NCBI GenBank assembly: GCA_003162395.1 | Contig: PMON01000063.1 | Coordinates: forward strand, 541-58,833 | Direction: 5' to 3' | Origin: Acidimicrobiaceae bacterium | GTDB taxonomy: Bacteria > Actinomycetota > Acidimicrobiia > Acidimicrobiales > RAAP-2 | DNA: 58,293 bases | Part shown: positions 33,754 through 43,216 of the stretch, piece by piece | Layout: the number at the start of each line of letters is the position of its first letter | Position numbering within the stretch: the stretch's first letter is position 1 | The notes under the pieces: generated by a model | What the model saw: only the letters and a program-made list of their open reading frames with translations | Database searches by the model: none | Told to the model about the DNA's origin: nothing | Made by a program: the position numbers and the translations under genes

Positions 33754-36003
33754 ATGGGATCGATCACGCACGCCAGCGGCCGGGTCACACGCCGAGGGCC
33801 GTCCACCGCGCTCCTGTGGGTCACGTCCGGGTTGGGCGCCGTCCTGTGCGCGGCGAGCCTGATGGCAGCCGGCCCCGCGGGCGCCGACACCTTCCCGGGA
33901 TCGGTCGCCCTCACGTACACCGGCGCAGAGCAGTCCTACACCGTGCCCGCGGGCATCACGCTCCTGCAGGTCGAGGCGGTTGGCGGGAACGGGTCGCCCT
34001 CGGGCGTCGCCGGCGTGGGCATGGACCTCGTCGTCGCGCTCCCCGTCGTCCCAGGCGAGACCCTCTACGCCGAGGTCGGTGCAACCGGTGGCGTGTCCTC
34101 CTTCGGCGGCGGTGCGCCCGGAGGGACCGACGGCGGGTCGGGTGGCGGCGCGAGCGACGTGCGCACCTGCTCGACGGCCGCCGTCAGCTGCCCAGGAGGC
34201 GGCACGTCGATCGGCTCGCGACTCGTGGTTGCGGGCGGCGGCGGAGGGAGCGGCGGAGAGCCAGCACTGAACGTCTACTTCGGCACCTCGTGCGGCAACA
34301 GCACCGGCGCCGGCGCGGCCTCGGACAACACGACGCCCGTCGTCGTCTCGTCGGGCACCGTCCTGCCGGGCGCAGCCGGTGGCGAGACCCCGCCAACGAC
34401 CCCGCCGCAGGGCGGCCTTGCAACTGGGGGTGGCGCCGGCGGGAACGCGCCGGACTGCACCGGCTTCGTCCAGGACTTCGGCGGGTCTGTCGCCGGATCG
34501 AGCGGCCAGGGCACGAGCGGCGGTGCCGGCGGCGTGCCCAGTGACTCCCCGCCGGGCGGTGGTGGTGGCGGTGGCGGCGGGGGCTACACCGGAGGTGGCG
34601 GCGGTGCGAGCGGCCAGACCGAGACCGAGCCGACCCCCAACCACGACGCGAGCGACGGGGGCGGCGGTGCGGCCGGCTCCAGCTTCTACTCCTCGCAGGT
34701 CACCGGCGACATCAGCGACGGGCGCAACGCGTGGACGACGCCGCCCTCGGTGACGTTCACGCCGCTCATCGGGTTCACCTCGCCGACCGACGGGGCGGCC
34801 TACGCCCTCGGCCAGATCGTCGACGCGAGCTACACGTGCCAGCCGATCTACGGCGGGTGCTCTGGCGCAACGGTGCCCAACGGCCAGCCCATTGACACCA
34901 GCACCGTCGGCGTGCACAGCTTCGAGGTCTCCGCGTTCAACGCGACGTCGACCGTGCACTACGCGGTCGTCGAGCCGCCCAGCATCACGAGCACGGCCTC
35001 GACGTCGATGCAGGTCGGTCACGCAGCAACCTTCACCGTGACCACAGGTTCGAGCTACCCCGTCTCCCCGAGCCTTTCGGACGGCGGGGCGGTCCTCCCG
35101 GCCGGGATCACCTTCAAGGACAACTCGGACGGGACCGCGGCGCTGGCGGGGACGCCCGGGCCCGGCTCCGCGGGCTCCTATCCGTTCACGATCACCGCAT
35201 CGAACGGCGTTGCCCCGGCGGCCACCCAGTCCTTCACGCTCGTGGTCACCGACGTGCCTGGCGCGCCGGGGGCGGTCACGCTGCATCCGGCCACAGGGAC
35301 GCTCGGCGTCACGTGGCACGCGCCGTCGAGCAACGGCGGGACCGCGATCACGGGCTACACCGCGACGGCGTCGCCGGGCGGCAAGTCGTGCACTTCGACC
35401 GTCCTCGGTTGCTCGATCACGGGGCTCTCGGCGACCACCTGGTACTCGGTGAGCGTTCGTGCGTCGAACGTCGACGGCATGGGCGGTCGCTCAGCAGCAC
35501 GCGGCGCGTTCCCCGCGACGTCGGCCGGACTCTCGGTGTGGGGCGACCCGCAGGTGGTCGCGCGAGGAGCCATGTTCCGTGTCGGCGCGATCGGCGCCGC
35601 TCCGGGCAGCACGGTGAAGATCACGGTGCCGCACGCCGCAACGCTCAGCTGTGTCGCTGACGCGGCAGGGCAGTGCGCGACCCTCGGCCACGAGCCCCGG
35701 TCTGGCGTCTGGCACCTCGTTGGCTCGTCGAAGGGCAAGGCGAGCACCGTGACGCTCTACGTGCCGCGCGTCTCGGCGCCGTCGTCGGCGTCGGTCTCGC
35801 ACGTGATCACCGTGGTCGTGTCGCACTGCCCCGCCAAGGCGATCGCGTCGATCCGCACCAGTGACGGTCGCACCTTCACGGCACCGGTAACCACCGCAGG
35901 CCGTGTCACGTTCAAGGTCAAGGCCATCGCGAAGGGGACGCTGACCTTGCGCCTCCTCGTCGGTGGGATCCCGGCCGGCCATGCGACGGTGACCGTGAGC
36001 TGA
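33754..36003 (+). CDS. Secreted glycine-rich protein with Ig-like and fibronectin III domains
   Basis: A 749-residue exported protein. Signal peptide at about residues 1-44 (TALLWVTSGLGAVLCAASLMAAG, then AGA). A glycine-rich domain of about 220 residues follows (GGGGGSGGEP, GGGGGGGGGGYTGGGGG), of the PE_PGRS-unrelated type with a YTVPAGITLLQVEAVGG start, common in surface proteins. Later come a putative Ig (residues about 410-520), a fibronectin III-like domain (GAVTLHPATGTLGVTWHAPSSNGG) and two terminal beta domains. The ATG at 33754 has GAGGGG upstream; the frame extends to 33604 without support. Confidence 0.75.
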   Translation: MGSITHASGRVTRRGPSTALLWVTSGLGAVLCAASLMAAGPAGADTFPGSVALTYTGAEQSYTVPAGITLLQVEAVGGNGSPSGVAGVGMDLVVALPVVPGETLYAEVGATGGVSSFGGGAPGGTDGGSGGGASDVRTCSTAAVSCPGGGTSIGSRLVVAGGGGGSGGEPALNVYFGTSCGNSTGAGAASDNTTPVVVSSGTVLPGAAGGETPPTTPPQGGLATGGGAGGNAPDCTGFVQDFGGSVAGSSGQGTSGGAGGVPSDSPPGGGGGGGGGGYTGGGGGASGQTETEPTPNHDASDGGGGAAGSSFYSSQVTGDISDGRNAWTTPPSVTFTPLIGFTSPTDGAAYALGQIVDASYTCQPIYGGCSGATVPNGQPIDTSTVGVHSFEVSAFNATSTVHYAVVEPPSITSTASTSMQVGHAATFTVTTGSSYPVSPSLSDGGAVLPAGITFKDNSDGTAALAGTPGPGSAGSYPFTITASNGVAPAATQSFTLVVTDVPGAPGAVTLHPATGTLGVTWHAPSSNGGTAITGYTATASPGGKSCTSTVLGCSITGLSATTWYSVSVRASNVDGMGGRSAARGAFPATSAGLSVWGDPQVVARGAMFRVGAIGAAPGSTVKITVPHAATLSCVADAAGQCATLGHEPRSGVWHLVGSSKGKASTVTLYVPRVSAPSSASVSHVITVVVSHCPAKAIASIRTSDGRTFTAPVTTAGRVTFKVKAIAKGTLTLRLLVGGIPAGHATVTVS

Positions 36004-36081
36004 CGGCGGACTCGCGGTTCGCTGATCCATATCGACGCCAGACGGGACATCACCACCAAGGTGGCGTTTCGTCACGCTGAA

Positions 36082-36410
36082 TCACGAATTGATAGGTCTT
36101 CGGCTGTTTCCATTGAGCCGGGCGAGGCGCCGAATGTCTCCGTGGACCAAGACTCCGCGTTCAGATGCAGCGGCTTTATCGAACGCACCGACGAGGAGTC
36201 CGATGACTCCCTCTGGTGGTCCAGAGATGACGAGATCGGGGCAGTCGGCGGATCCTGGTTGAATCTGCACCCGACCTCCGGTCGAAACGATGATCATCGG
36301 GCTGTCGCCGGTGTGAATCTCGATCGTGGTGTCAGGTCGGCTCGGGTCGACTCCTTCGAAGATATTCGCAACGACAGGCACTAGCCAGGCGCTGCGGAAT
36401 TGGTCATCGC
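36082..36410 (-). pseudogene. N-terminally truncated regulator remnant with SCP2-like domain
   Basis: This minus-strand frame ends at 36082 and encodes an SCP2-like C-terminal domain (IEIHTGDSPMIIVSTGGRVQ, PDLVISGPPEGVIGLLVGA, GVLVHGDIRRLARL). In Actinomycetota this domain usually follows an HxlR-type winged helix. Here the frame enters the start of the divergent hydrolase gene at 36431 with no winged helix, so the N-terminal half is missing. Its boundary near 36410 is approximate. Confidence 0.55.
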
Positions 36411-36430
36411 CTGCCGGTTCGGAACGGAAT

Positions 36431-37174
36431 ATGTCTGAGCACTCAAACTCCGTCCAGAACGTCACCTTCGCCAGCAACGGAGACGAGGCTTTCGGCTACT
36501 TCGCGTTGCCAGTGTCAGGCAGCGGACCCGGGGTGATCGTGATCCAGGAGTGGTGGGGGCTGACGACCCACATGGCCGCCATGGCGGACCGGCTCGCAGT
36601 CGAGGGATTTGTCGCCCTAGCCCCCGACCTCTACGGCGGAGCAACCACCCACGACGAAGGGGAAGCGTTGCAGCTCTTGCTGGAGCTACCCGTCGACCGG
36701 GCCGCCCGTGACCTTCGCGGGTCGCTCGATTATCTGCTCTCGCGGGACGAGGTGGTCGGCGAGACACTAGGAGTCGTCGGATTCTGCATGGGCGGCTCGT
36801 TCGCCTTACAACTCGCGGTCCAAGAGGGCGGCAAGATCGCAGCGGCGGTGGCTTTCTACCCGGTCGGATTCATGCCTGACGACTACGCGGGGCTCCAGGC
36901 GCCCGTGCTTATCCACATCAGCGACGGCGACGCGATCTACCCGCCAACCCTGGCCGAAGAGCTCAACGACAAGATCTCAGCGGACACCGGCAGGAAGCCG
37001 GAGATCGAGCACTATCCCGCCGGCCACGCATTCTTGAACGAAGAGGACCTCCTAGGGACCTTCGACTCGGAGCAGGCAAGGATCGCATGGGATCGAACCG
37101 TCGCCTTCCTCCGAGCGCACCTGGGCAATTCGGCTACTGCAGGTCTGGGTGACATCGCTCTCGGAGATAGGTGA
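36431..37174 (+). CDS. Dienelactone hydrolase family protein
   Basis: A 247-residue alpha/beta hydrolase of the DLH family, cytosolic. The catalytic set is visible: Glu40 (QEWWGL), nucleophile Cys119 in GFCMGGS, an aspartate in SDGDAIYP (165 or 167) and His199 in AGHAF. DLH enzymes open dienelactone rings in aromatic degradation, but many act on other esters. The ATG at 36431 starts the conserved part; the frame is open to 36326. The next gene starts 70 bases downstream. Confidence 0.87.
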   Translation: MSEHSNSVQNVTFASNGDEAFGYFALPVSGSGPGVIVIQEWWGLTTHMAAMADRLAVEGFVALAPDLYGGATTHDEGEALQLLLELPVDRAARDLRGSLDYLLSRDEVVGETLGVVGFCMGGSFALQLAVQEGGKIAAAVAFYPVGFMPDDYAGLQAPVLIHISDGDAIYPPTLAEELNDKISADTGRKPEIEHYPAGHAFLNEEDLLGTFDSEQARIAWDRTVAFLRAHLGNSATAGLGDIALGDR

Positions 37175-37244
37175 ACCGGGCAACTGGGCCAGTCTTACCG
37201 CCCACTACTTTGGGACGAAGTCCGAGCCCCCGGAGGTGATCATC

Positions 37245-37823
37245 ATGGCCAAGCTGATCTACGCAACGATCACGTCACTCGACGGGTACACAGAGGACAA
37301 GGTTGGCAGGTTCGACTGGGGGGCGCCTGACGAGCAGGTCTCCAGCTTCGTCAATGACCTGGAGCGTTCGGCTGGCACCTACCTCTACGGGCGCCGGATG
37401 TACGAGACGATGCTCTTCTGGGAGACCGTGCAAGATCTTGCCGACGAGCCGCCCTGTGTTCGGGACTTCACAGAGATGTGGAAGGCAGCCGACAAGATCG
37501 TGTACTCCAAGTCGCTGGAAGCAGTGTCGAGCGCAAGAACCCGAATAGTGCGCGAGTTCGACCCGGGAGTGATCCAAGGGATGAAGTCCACCCTGGAACG
37601 AGACATCACGGTGGCCGGCCCCAACCTGGCAGCGCAGGCTTTCAGAGCTGGTCTTGTCGACGAGTGCCAGCTCTTCGTGACGCCCATCGTCCTGGGGGGT
37701 GGCAAGCCATCGCTGCCCAACGACGTCCGTCTCGAGCTTGAACTTCTCGGCGAGCGCCGCTTTCGCAGTGGTGTCGTCTTCCTCCACTACCGCACCTCGA
37801 GGACCGACTCAGAGCATCCCTGA
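37245..37823 (+). CDS. Dihydrofolate reductase/RibD-fold family protein
   Basis: A 192-residue protein. Start KLIYATITSLDGYTED, then LYGRRMYETMLFW, the DKIVYSKSLEAV strand, DITVAGPNLAAQAFRAGLVDECQLFVTPIVLGGGKP and a final strand. This is the stand-alone RibD C-terminal/DHFR-like reductase common in Actinomycetota; it likely uses NADPH, but the substrate is unknown. GGAGGTGAT precedes the ATG at 37245. It follows the hydrolase in the same direction. Confidence 0.88.
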   Translation: MAKLIYATITSLDGYTEDKVGRFDWGAPDEQVSSFVNDLERSAGTYLYGRRMYETMLFWETVQDLADEPPCVRDFTEMWKAADKIVYSKSLEAVSSARTRIVREFDPGVIQGMKSTLERDITVAGPNLAAQAFRAGLVDECQLFVTPIVLGGGKPSLPNDVRLELELLGERRFRSGVVFLHYRTSRTDSEHP

Positions 37824-37865
37824 TCTGCCGGGACGTGGGCACGCCAAGTCCGAGGCTGAACCGAC

Positions 37866-38258
37866 CTATGGCTCGATGCGCTCGACCGACGCGACTCGGT
37901 CGATCGACCTATCGAACGAGGCAACCCTCGCGGTACCCGTTGTCTCGGCGCACGCAACGAGATATGCCTCGGCGAAGTCGATTCTGTCGTTCTCGTAGAC
38001 GTCGATCGCCCTAAGCAAAAGGGGGGCGTCGACAACGACCACCGATTCCATGGCCAATAGCGATCGGATCGCAAGGGCAATGGCCGGGCGAGGCGCCTCG
38101 TAGAAGGACTCGAGGACGTAGACCGTCTCAGCAATGACGAGGTCCACGACCAACAGCTCGTCCTCGCTGATGAGGAATTGGGTCGCACGCGTCGCCATCT
38201 CCGGCGGCTCGCCCGTCAGATGGCGAATCAACACGTTCGTGTCGACGAACGCGCTCAC
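37866..38258 (-). CDS. PIN domain toxin (VapC-like)
   Basis: A 130-residue ribonuclease-type PIN protein. The start VSAFVDTNVLIRHL carries the first acidic residue (Asp6). VIAETVYVL gives the conserved glutamate, and the ENDRIDFAEAYLVACAE and ASFDRSIDRV regions give the remaining acidic residues. The GTG start overlaps the antitoxin stop in GTGA, supporting this start over 38309. It should cleave RNA when freed from the AbrB-type antitoxin encoded upstream. Confidence 0.87.
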   Translation of the reverse strand: MSAFVDTNVLIRHLTGEPPEMATRATQFLISEDELLVVDLVIAETVYVLESFYEAPRPAIALAIRSLLAMESVVVVDAPLLLRAIDVYENDRIDFAEAYLVACAETTGTARVASFDRSIDRVASVERIEP

Positions 38259-38503
38259 CTGTGCTTCGGTGCACGAGCTGCGCGTGTGCGCTTCAGGACG
38301 TCGTTCCAAGCCACGTTCCGCTTCGCGGCCGGGACCTTGATGGTGCCCGCGAGCCCTAGGAACTCGGGGGTCCTGGCCAGGACCGCGTGATCACCCTCAA
38401 CTCGAAAGAGGACCGCGTCACCTTGGCTGATGCCCAATGCGTCTCGGACTGCCTTGGGAAGGGTGACCTGGCCCTTCGAGGTGACTCTTGCCGTAACGTC
38501 CAT
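38255..38503 (-). CDS. AbrB/SpoVT-type antitoxin
   Basis: An 82-residue protein. Residues 2-45 form a swapped-hairpin AbrB domain (VTARVTSKGQVTLPKAVRDALGISQGDAVLF). The C-terminal part (NVAWNDVLKRTRAARA) is likely the toxin-binding segment. The ATG at 38503 follows AAGGAG. It neutralises the PIN toxin translated from the overlapping gene and probably represses the operon through its AbrB domain. Confidence 0.88.
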   Translation of the reverse strand: MDVTARVTSKGQVTLPKAVRDALGISQGDAVLFRVEGDHAVLARTPEFLGLAGTIKVPAAKRNVAWNDVLKRTRAARAPKHR

Positions 38504-38654
38504 CTGCACTCCTTACAATGGTCGTGCCTGTAAGGATACCCGACGCCGAGGGTGCCCCGGACCGCCGGGTGGAGGTCGTGTGTGCCCGCCTGGGCTGGAG
38601 GCCCGTCGTGATGGATCTCACCCAAGCGGCTCGCCAGACCGGCAGAGTGGTGGC

Positions 38655-39098
38655 GTGCACTTTGACGACGCGACCTCGATCGTCGTGGGAGACGGTTGGA
38701 GCTATTCCGCAAGGGAATGTGCGACCGAGTTTGGGCAGCTGGCGGCAGCAGTTTCGATGACTCGCGGTGTCATGGCACTCCTAAGACCGGACTTGCCGGA
38801 GTCCTGGATATCGCTGTGGCTCGGCGATCCAAGTGACGAGGTAGGGGTCGCGGTAGTGACAGACGACAGTGGGCGGCCCATCGGTCTATCTGAGATCCTT
38901 CTCTGCACCTGCGGAATACGCGGGTGCGGCAACGCGCACGTTCAGTTCCGGACCCAGGTATCTGAGGACGTGGTTCCACTGCTCTTGAACTTGCTTGAAG
39001 GGCTGCCTCTGCTCAGTGCGCCGCCCAAAGGGGGAGCCACCTGGTTTCACGACGACGGCCGTGTGCTTGGCCTCGGAGATCTCCGACGGGGCGACTGA
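38655..39098 (+). CDS. Hypothetical acidic protein
   Basis: A 147-residue frame with GTG at 38655; it is open further upstream but that part reads as noise. Coding-like segments include TSIVVGDGWSYSARECATEFGQLAAAV, SWISLWLGDPSDEVGVAVVTDDSGRP, CTCGIRGCGNAHVQF and GGATWFHDDGRVLGLGDL. The CTCGIRGC cysteines might bind metal. Another frame from 38518 (VRIPDAEGAPDRRVEVVCAR) could be a short separate gene. No family is recognised. Confidence 0.45.
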   Translation: MHFDDATSIVVGDGWSYSARECATEFGQLAAAVSMTRGVMALLRPDLPESWISLWLGDPSDEVGVAVVTDDSGRPIGLSEILLCTCGIRGCGNAHVQFRTQVSEDVVPLLLNLLEGLPLLSAPPKGGATWFHDDGRVLGLGDLRRGD

Positions 39099-39374
39099 GA
39101 GTCCATCCGTCGCACCACTGCACCAGCGTGCCCCCGATCGCTGCGGGGTGGGTGGGACGCAATCCGTCCCACGTAGCGTCTGGTGCTTGCTCTTGCTAGC
39201 GCCACACTCCGCTCGTTTCCGAAGTGGCCGTTTTCTCATGAGCACCAAGGAGTCCTTGTGCAGTTCACGACATCTGGTCACACCGGCCTCACCGTCTCGC
39301 GTCTCATTGAGGATCACTGGGCAGACAGCTTCAAACTGATTCCATCACTTTCGTCCGCACTCAGATTTGGAGCG

Positions 39375-40514
39375 TTACAAATCTCTGAGTCGCCTGTGGG
39401 CTGCTAGCCCGCGCTCCACGTCAGCGAGCGCCGCGCGGGCTGGGCCGTCGGTCTGTTCTGCCAGAGCGGCCAAGACGTGCTGATCGAGTCTGTCGAGGTG
39501 CTCTCGCACGGTGCGACGGACGTCGTCAGCAGTCACGGCACCGGGCCAGACGTTCGGCGGCGTCCTGCCAGCCACACTCGGCATTGTGGTCAGCGGTGAG
39601 ACACCCTGCGCCTCGTCTAGCTCGACGAGGAGCCGAGCCCAGTTCTTGAGGTCCTCGAAGAGGTCATCGAGCGCCGGGCGGAGCAGATCGCTCGGGGCGA
39701 CTTGCCAGCGAGCCTGCTTCAAGTCCTGGACCTCGTCGATGATCTCGCTCAGCGCTTGATTGAGTGCGCCACGGGGGTCATGCGGCATCGCTGTAGGTGT
39801 ATGCGATTCGAGGAAGTGACGAACAGCCACAACGGCTTGCTGAATGCTTTGTTGGGAGTCATTCCAGGGCTCAAGAATCTGGCCGTCTGGGGCGAGCGCC
39901 GCGATCTCGCGGCCCATCGCTGCCGGGTGGTATTGATCGGTGCCAGGGAGCACGAGCAGAGGCGATGGGCACGACCGCACGAATTCACGAGAGACGCTCA
40001 CCACAAACTCGTTCTGCCACATCTTGATGCCAAATTCCTCGATTGCTGCTGCGCTGAGGTCTTGCCGGTCAGCGAGTTGAGCCCCCCAGGAGCGCCACAT
40101 TTCTTCATACAGGGGTCCGTTCCCGCCCGCGATCCCAACCGGCTGCTCCAACACGGCTGCGACGACTCGCTCGGGCGTGCGCTCGATGAGCTTGAGTGCG
40201 AACGACCCGCCGATGCAGCAGCCCATGACATGGAACTGGTCGATATGAAGATGGTCGAGAAGTGCGAGCTGGTCCTCCGCGTACGCACCCCAGGGATCCG
40301 TGGCATCGAGGGGCCCGTTCGATCGCCCCGCGTTTCGCTGGTCCATGGCGATCATCCGGAACGCGTCCTCGTAGAGCGCCAAGGGGTTGATGGTTGCATT
40401 GGCCCACATCTCGACCGTTGAGTTCATCGCGCCCGGTGCGAGGAGGAGCAAGGGGAAGCCGCTCCCATGCTCTTCGAAATAGATCGACGTCGACTCGCTC
40501 TCAAAATATGGCAT
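39375..40514 (-). CDS. Alpha/beta hydrolase with Cys nucleophile fused to a helical C-terminal domain
   Basis: A 379-residue protein. Residues about 1-250 are an alpha/beta hydrolase (YFEEHGSGFPLLLLAPGAM, MIAMDQRNAGRSNGP). The nucleophile elbow reads MGCCIGGS with Cys100 at the usual serine, as in dienelactone-type enzymes, and the usual C-terminal catalytic histidine is not obvious. Residues about 258-379 are a separate, charged helical bundle (ALNQALSEIIDEVQDLKQARW, DDLFEDLKNWARLLVELDEAQ) that resembles ferritin-like or DinB-like bundles only in general shape. The ATG at 40514 follows AAAGGG. A fusion of this kind is not one I know. Confidence 0.75.
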   Translation of the reverse strand: MPYFESESTSIYFEEHGSGFPLLLLAPGAMNSTVEMWANATINPLALYEDAFRMIAMDQRNAGRSNGPLDATDPWGAYAEDQLALLDHLHIDQFHVMGCCIGGSFALKLIERTPERVVAAVLEQPVGIAGGNGPLYEEMWRSWGAQLADRQDLSAAAIEEFGIKMWQNEFVVSVSREFVRSCPSPLLVLPGTDQYHPAAMGREIAALAPDGQILEPWNDSQQSIQQAVVAVRHFLESHTPTAMPHDPRGALNQALSEIIDEVQDLKQARWQVAPSDLLRPALDDLFEDLKNWARLLVELDEAQGVSPLTTMPSVAGRTPPNVWPGAVTADDVRRTVREHLDRLDQHVLAALAEQTDGPARAALADVERGLAAHRRLRDL

Positions 40515-40746
40515 GGCACCCTTTGTCCGAAGTGTTGCCTTCACTGTGGTCACTCCAGGCGGCCGCTGCCACGTCGTGGTGGCGCCATGCCATCCAGCCC
40601 TCGTCCTCTGCGAAGTAGGGCACTGCTTCCACTGGTCGATACGCGGCGGATACACGGTGCGGATCTGCGGCGAAGTCCTTCGGCGGAGGCAGTTCCGGAG
40701 CGGCGGGCACTGCCGCACAGTATTCGATGAGTTCTGCCAGGTACCC
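40501..40746 (-). pseudogene. Short minus-strand gene remnant
   Basis: About 81 codons (YLAELIEYCAA, ELPPPKDFAADPHRVSAAY, FAEDEGWMAWRHHDVAA) look strongly coding but have a stop just upstream and no good start. They end 14 bases inside the hydrolase gene start, as operon neighbours do. It is probably the tail of a gene whose 5' part is lost or frameshifted. No family is recognised. Confidence 0.35.
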
Positions 40747-41263
40747 GCGTCAGGACGGAGGAGAGGGACGTACTACGTGAACTCGTTCGTGAATGGGCAC
40801 CGGGATCTTCGTCGGCTGTGCGGGCCGACCATGCGGGCTCGAACATCTCGTGGGTGTTGGGGTGCGGCTGGATTGTTCGGATCCACCCGAACCGTGGCGG
40901 ATCCCCTTATTCGATACCCGGCCTTCTGGCTGTGGCTGCACCGCGTCGAGGGGAACGCCGGAGACGGTTCGGGTCAAGGAGTGGGTCCTTAGACCTGGAC
41001 GACGGCACTCATCTCTTCACCGCCGGACGAGAGAGAACCGTCAGACCACGAGCCCTCTACGCGCATCTTGGGCCGTCGTGCCACGTCGCTGCACGTCGTG
41101 CGACCGTTGGGACCATGGCCGGTTCCAGGGCGTCGCGGGGAGCACCAGAAGACGGCCGTCGAACCGCTGGCAGGCCAGGTACCGAGTGGGCGTCGGTGCC
41201 ACGCGGCGCCCGCCACGTTCAGAACGAAGCGCGACGCCGATTCGTTCCCGCGGGGCCCGTTCG
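40747..41263. other. Intergenic stretch carrying dispersed repeat copy 2
   Basis: Apart from the repeat at 40872-40945, I see nothing to support a gene in these 517 bases. Frames on both strands are Arg- and Pro-rich noise typical of GC-rich non-coding DNA. The right end is the stop of the secreted protein gene at 41264. Confidence 0.4.
40872..40945. repeat. Dispersed repeat, copy 2
   Basis: The partner of the repeat at 31917-31991, same orientation, about 9 kb apart. It shares CGAACCGTGGCGG, ATACCCGG/CTACCCGG and TGGCTGCACC blocks. Here the hairpin arms are CCAC and GTGG. Confidence 0.5.
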
Positions 41264-43138
41264 CTACGCGAGCACGACCGTGGCGGGCAAGGGGATGATC
41301 GGCGTGAAGCTCGCCTTCGCGGCCCTGGAGGTGCCGCTCTCGTTCGTCGCGGTGACCGTGAGCGTGTACGTGCCGGTCGTCGGCACCGGGACCGAGACGC
41401 GATGACCGCGCGTCGCGACGACGCGAGCGAAGTTGCGCGGTCCGTGGATGCGCACGGTGTAGTGGACCGGCTCGCCGCGTGGCGAGGAGGAAGGGCGCCA
41501 CGAGATGACGAGGCGGTTCCCGCGGAGCTCAATCCCGAGCCCCCTCGGCTCGGCGGGCGCGGTGCCAGCCAGCACCGGTTGTCCCACGGTCGCGTGTGAC
41601 CCGCCGTAGGACGTGCGGTCGCTCACGATCACGCGGTAGCGGTGGCCGTTGCGCAGTCCGTGCAGCGCGCAGGTGTCCCGGGTCGTCGTGCACGTGGTTC
41701 CGCCGGGCTCTGCCCTGGCCGTGAAGGAGTGCACCGGCGCGCCGCCGTCGTTGACGGGCGGCTGCCACTCCGCCTGTACACCACCAGCGATGCCGTGGCC
41801 GGTGACCCCGACGGGCGCCTGGGGCATCGTGACCGCACGCACCGGGACGAGGCTCGCCGAGAACGCGTCGACCACGTTGCTCGGATGCTTGCGCGTCGAG
41901 TCACCCGAGACGCCCACGCCCGTGCACTGGTTTGTTGAGGGGCAGGACACGGCGAGGAACGACGCGTCGGTGGCCGAGTGGCCGCCCGCGAGCACGTGGT
42001 GCACATAGCCGAAGGAGCTCCAGGTCCCGTTGGACCACGTGGCGGCGCCGGCCGACACGAAAGCTGAATTCGTCGCCCCCGCAAACGTACCCACCGCCTC
42101 GCAGAGCGTGGCGGTGTCGCACGAGATGCCGGTCAGCTCGCCACTAACGGCGAGCGGGTAGAGCGAGGGGACGCGCATCGCGATGGCTCTCGACCACACG
42201 CCAGACGTCTCGACGGCATAGGCGGCGAGGTCTGACTCACCAGAGAAGCTGAGGCTGAGCTCGCTCCCAACCGCGATGCAGGTGGTGGCGTCGGGGCACG
42301 CGACCGAGGCGCCGACGAAGAACGCAGTACCGCCCACGGTGGTGGGCACTGTGGTCGGGCTGGCCCAGGTGCCGCTCGTCTCGGTCCACACCGCGGTTCC
42401 GATGGTGAACGTCGACGCGTTGATGTCCTCGCCGATGCCGGTGCAGTCCGACGTGTCGCTGCACGTGAGCGACGACACGACGGCGAGCGTGCTCGAGGAG
42501 TTGCCGGCTACGTCGGGCAGCTGGACTGGGGTGTACGCGCTGCCCGAGATCTGGCTGTCGGCGAACTCGTGGACGTTGCCATCGGTGCCGCGGTAGGCGC
42601 CCACGACCACGCAGTTGCCGGTGCTCGGACAGTCGACGGCGGTCGGCTCGACTACCTCGGAGTTGCCGGTCTCGACGTTGGACGGGGCGGGCAACGTCTC
42701 GGCCGAGCTCCACGTTCCCGACGTCTCGGTGAACAGCATGGGGAGCGCCGCGCCGGTCGACACGGCGTAGATGCCCACGGCCTCGCACGCACCGGCGGCA
42801 GGACAGGAGACGGAGAGGAGTACCGGCGTCCTGCCTGAGGTGACCGCACCGAACGGCGGCGCGAGCTCGCTTGGCATGCCCCACGCCCCGGAGGTCTCGG
42901 TGACGACGGTCGGCAGGTCGGTCGAGTCATAGGGTCCGACGGCCGTGCACTCGGTGGTCGTCGGGCACGAGATGGCGTTGTAGCCGTTGACGTGGGACGT
43001 ACCGATCGTCTTTGGCATGGCCTGGACCTGGGCGAACCCAGGTTCTGCCCCGGCGGGGACCCCGACCAGCAGCGCCGCGGCCGCGACCAAGGACGACGCG
43101 ACAGCGACTCTCAGGGAGCGAGAACGGGGACGGGACAT
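41264..43138 (-). CDS. Secreted Ser-Cys/Cys-Ala-Val-Gly repeat protein with fibronectin III domains
   Basis: A 624-residue exported protein. Signal peptide at about residues 1-31 (VAVASSLVAAAALLVGVPAGA). Residues about 50-425 contain about seven repeats built on ISCPTTTECTAVG, VSCPAAGACEAVG, VDCPSTGNCVVVG, LTCSDTSDCTGIG, VACPDATTCIAVG, ISCDTATLCEAVG and VSCPSTNQCTGVG, each with a cysteine pair that should form a disulphide; they probably form propeller-like blades. Residues about 440-620 hold two fibronectin III-like domains. Such proteins are frequent in Acidimicrobiia and relatives; a surface or matrix role is likely. Confidence 0.78.
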   Translation of the reverse strand: MSRPRSRSLRVAVASSLVAAAALLVGVPAGAEPGFAQVQAMPKTIGTSHVNGYNAISCPTTTECTAVGPYDSTDLPTVVTETSGAWGMPSELAPPFGAVTSGRTPVLLSVSCPAAGACEAVGIYAVSTGAALPMLFTETSGTWSSAETLPAPSNVETGNSEVVEPTAVDCPSTGNCVVVGAYRGTDGNVHEFADSQISGSAYTPVQLPDVAGNSSSTLAVVSSLTCSDTSDCTGIGEDINASTFTIGTAVWTETSGTWASPTTVPTTVGGTAFFVGASVACPDATTCIAVGSELSLSFSGESDLAAYAVETSGVWSRAIAMRVPSLYPLAVSGELTGISCDTATLCEAVGTFAGATNSAFVSAGAATWSNGTWSSFGYVHHVLAGGHSATDASFLAVSCPSTNQCTGVGVSGDSTRKHPSNVVDAFSASLVPVRAVTMPQAPVGVTGHGIAGGVQAEWQPPVNDGGAPVHSFTARAEPGGTTCTTTRDTCALHGLRNGHRYRVIVSDRTSYGGSHATVGQPVLAGTAPAEPRGLGIELRGNRLVISWRPSSSPRGEPVHYTVRIHGPRNFARVVATRGHRVSVPVPTTGTYTLTVTATNESGTSRAAKASFTPIIPLPATVVLA

Positions 43139-43216
43139 GGGAGGGCTCCGATGCTCGTTGGCACGCGCATCGTAGGCTCAGCGACGTCGGACTGTCGGCA
43201 GGCTCCGGAGGGTTGC

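Noticed and set aside
33679-35319. 546-codon minus-strand frame opposite the glycine-rich gene
   Set aside because: Open only because GGC/GCC-rich antisense lacks stops; Arg/Ala/Gly-rich without domains.
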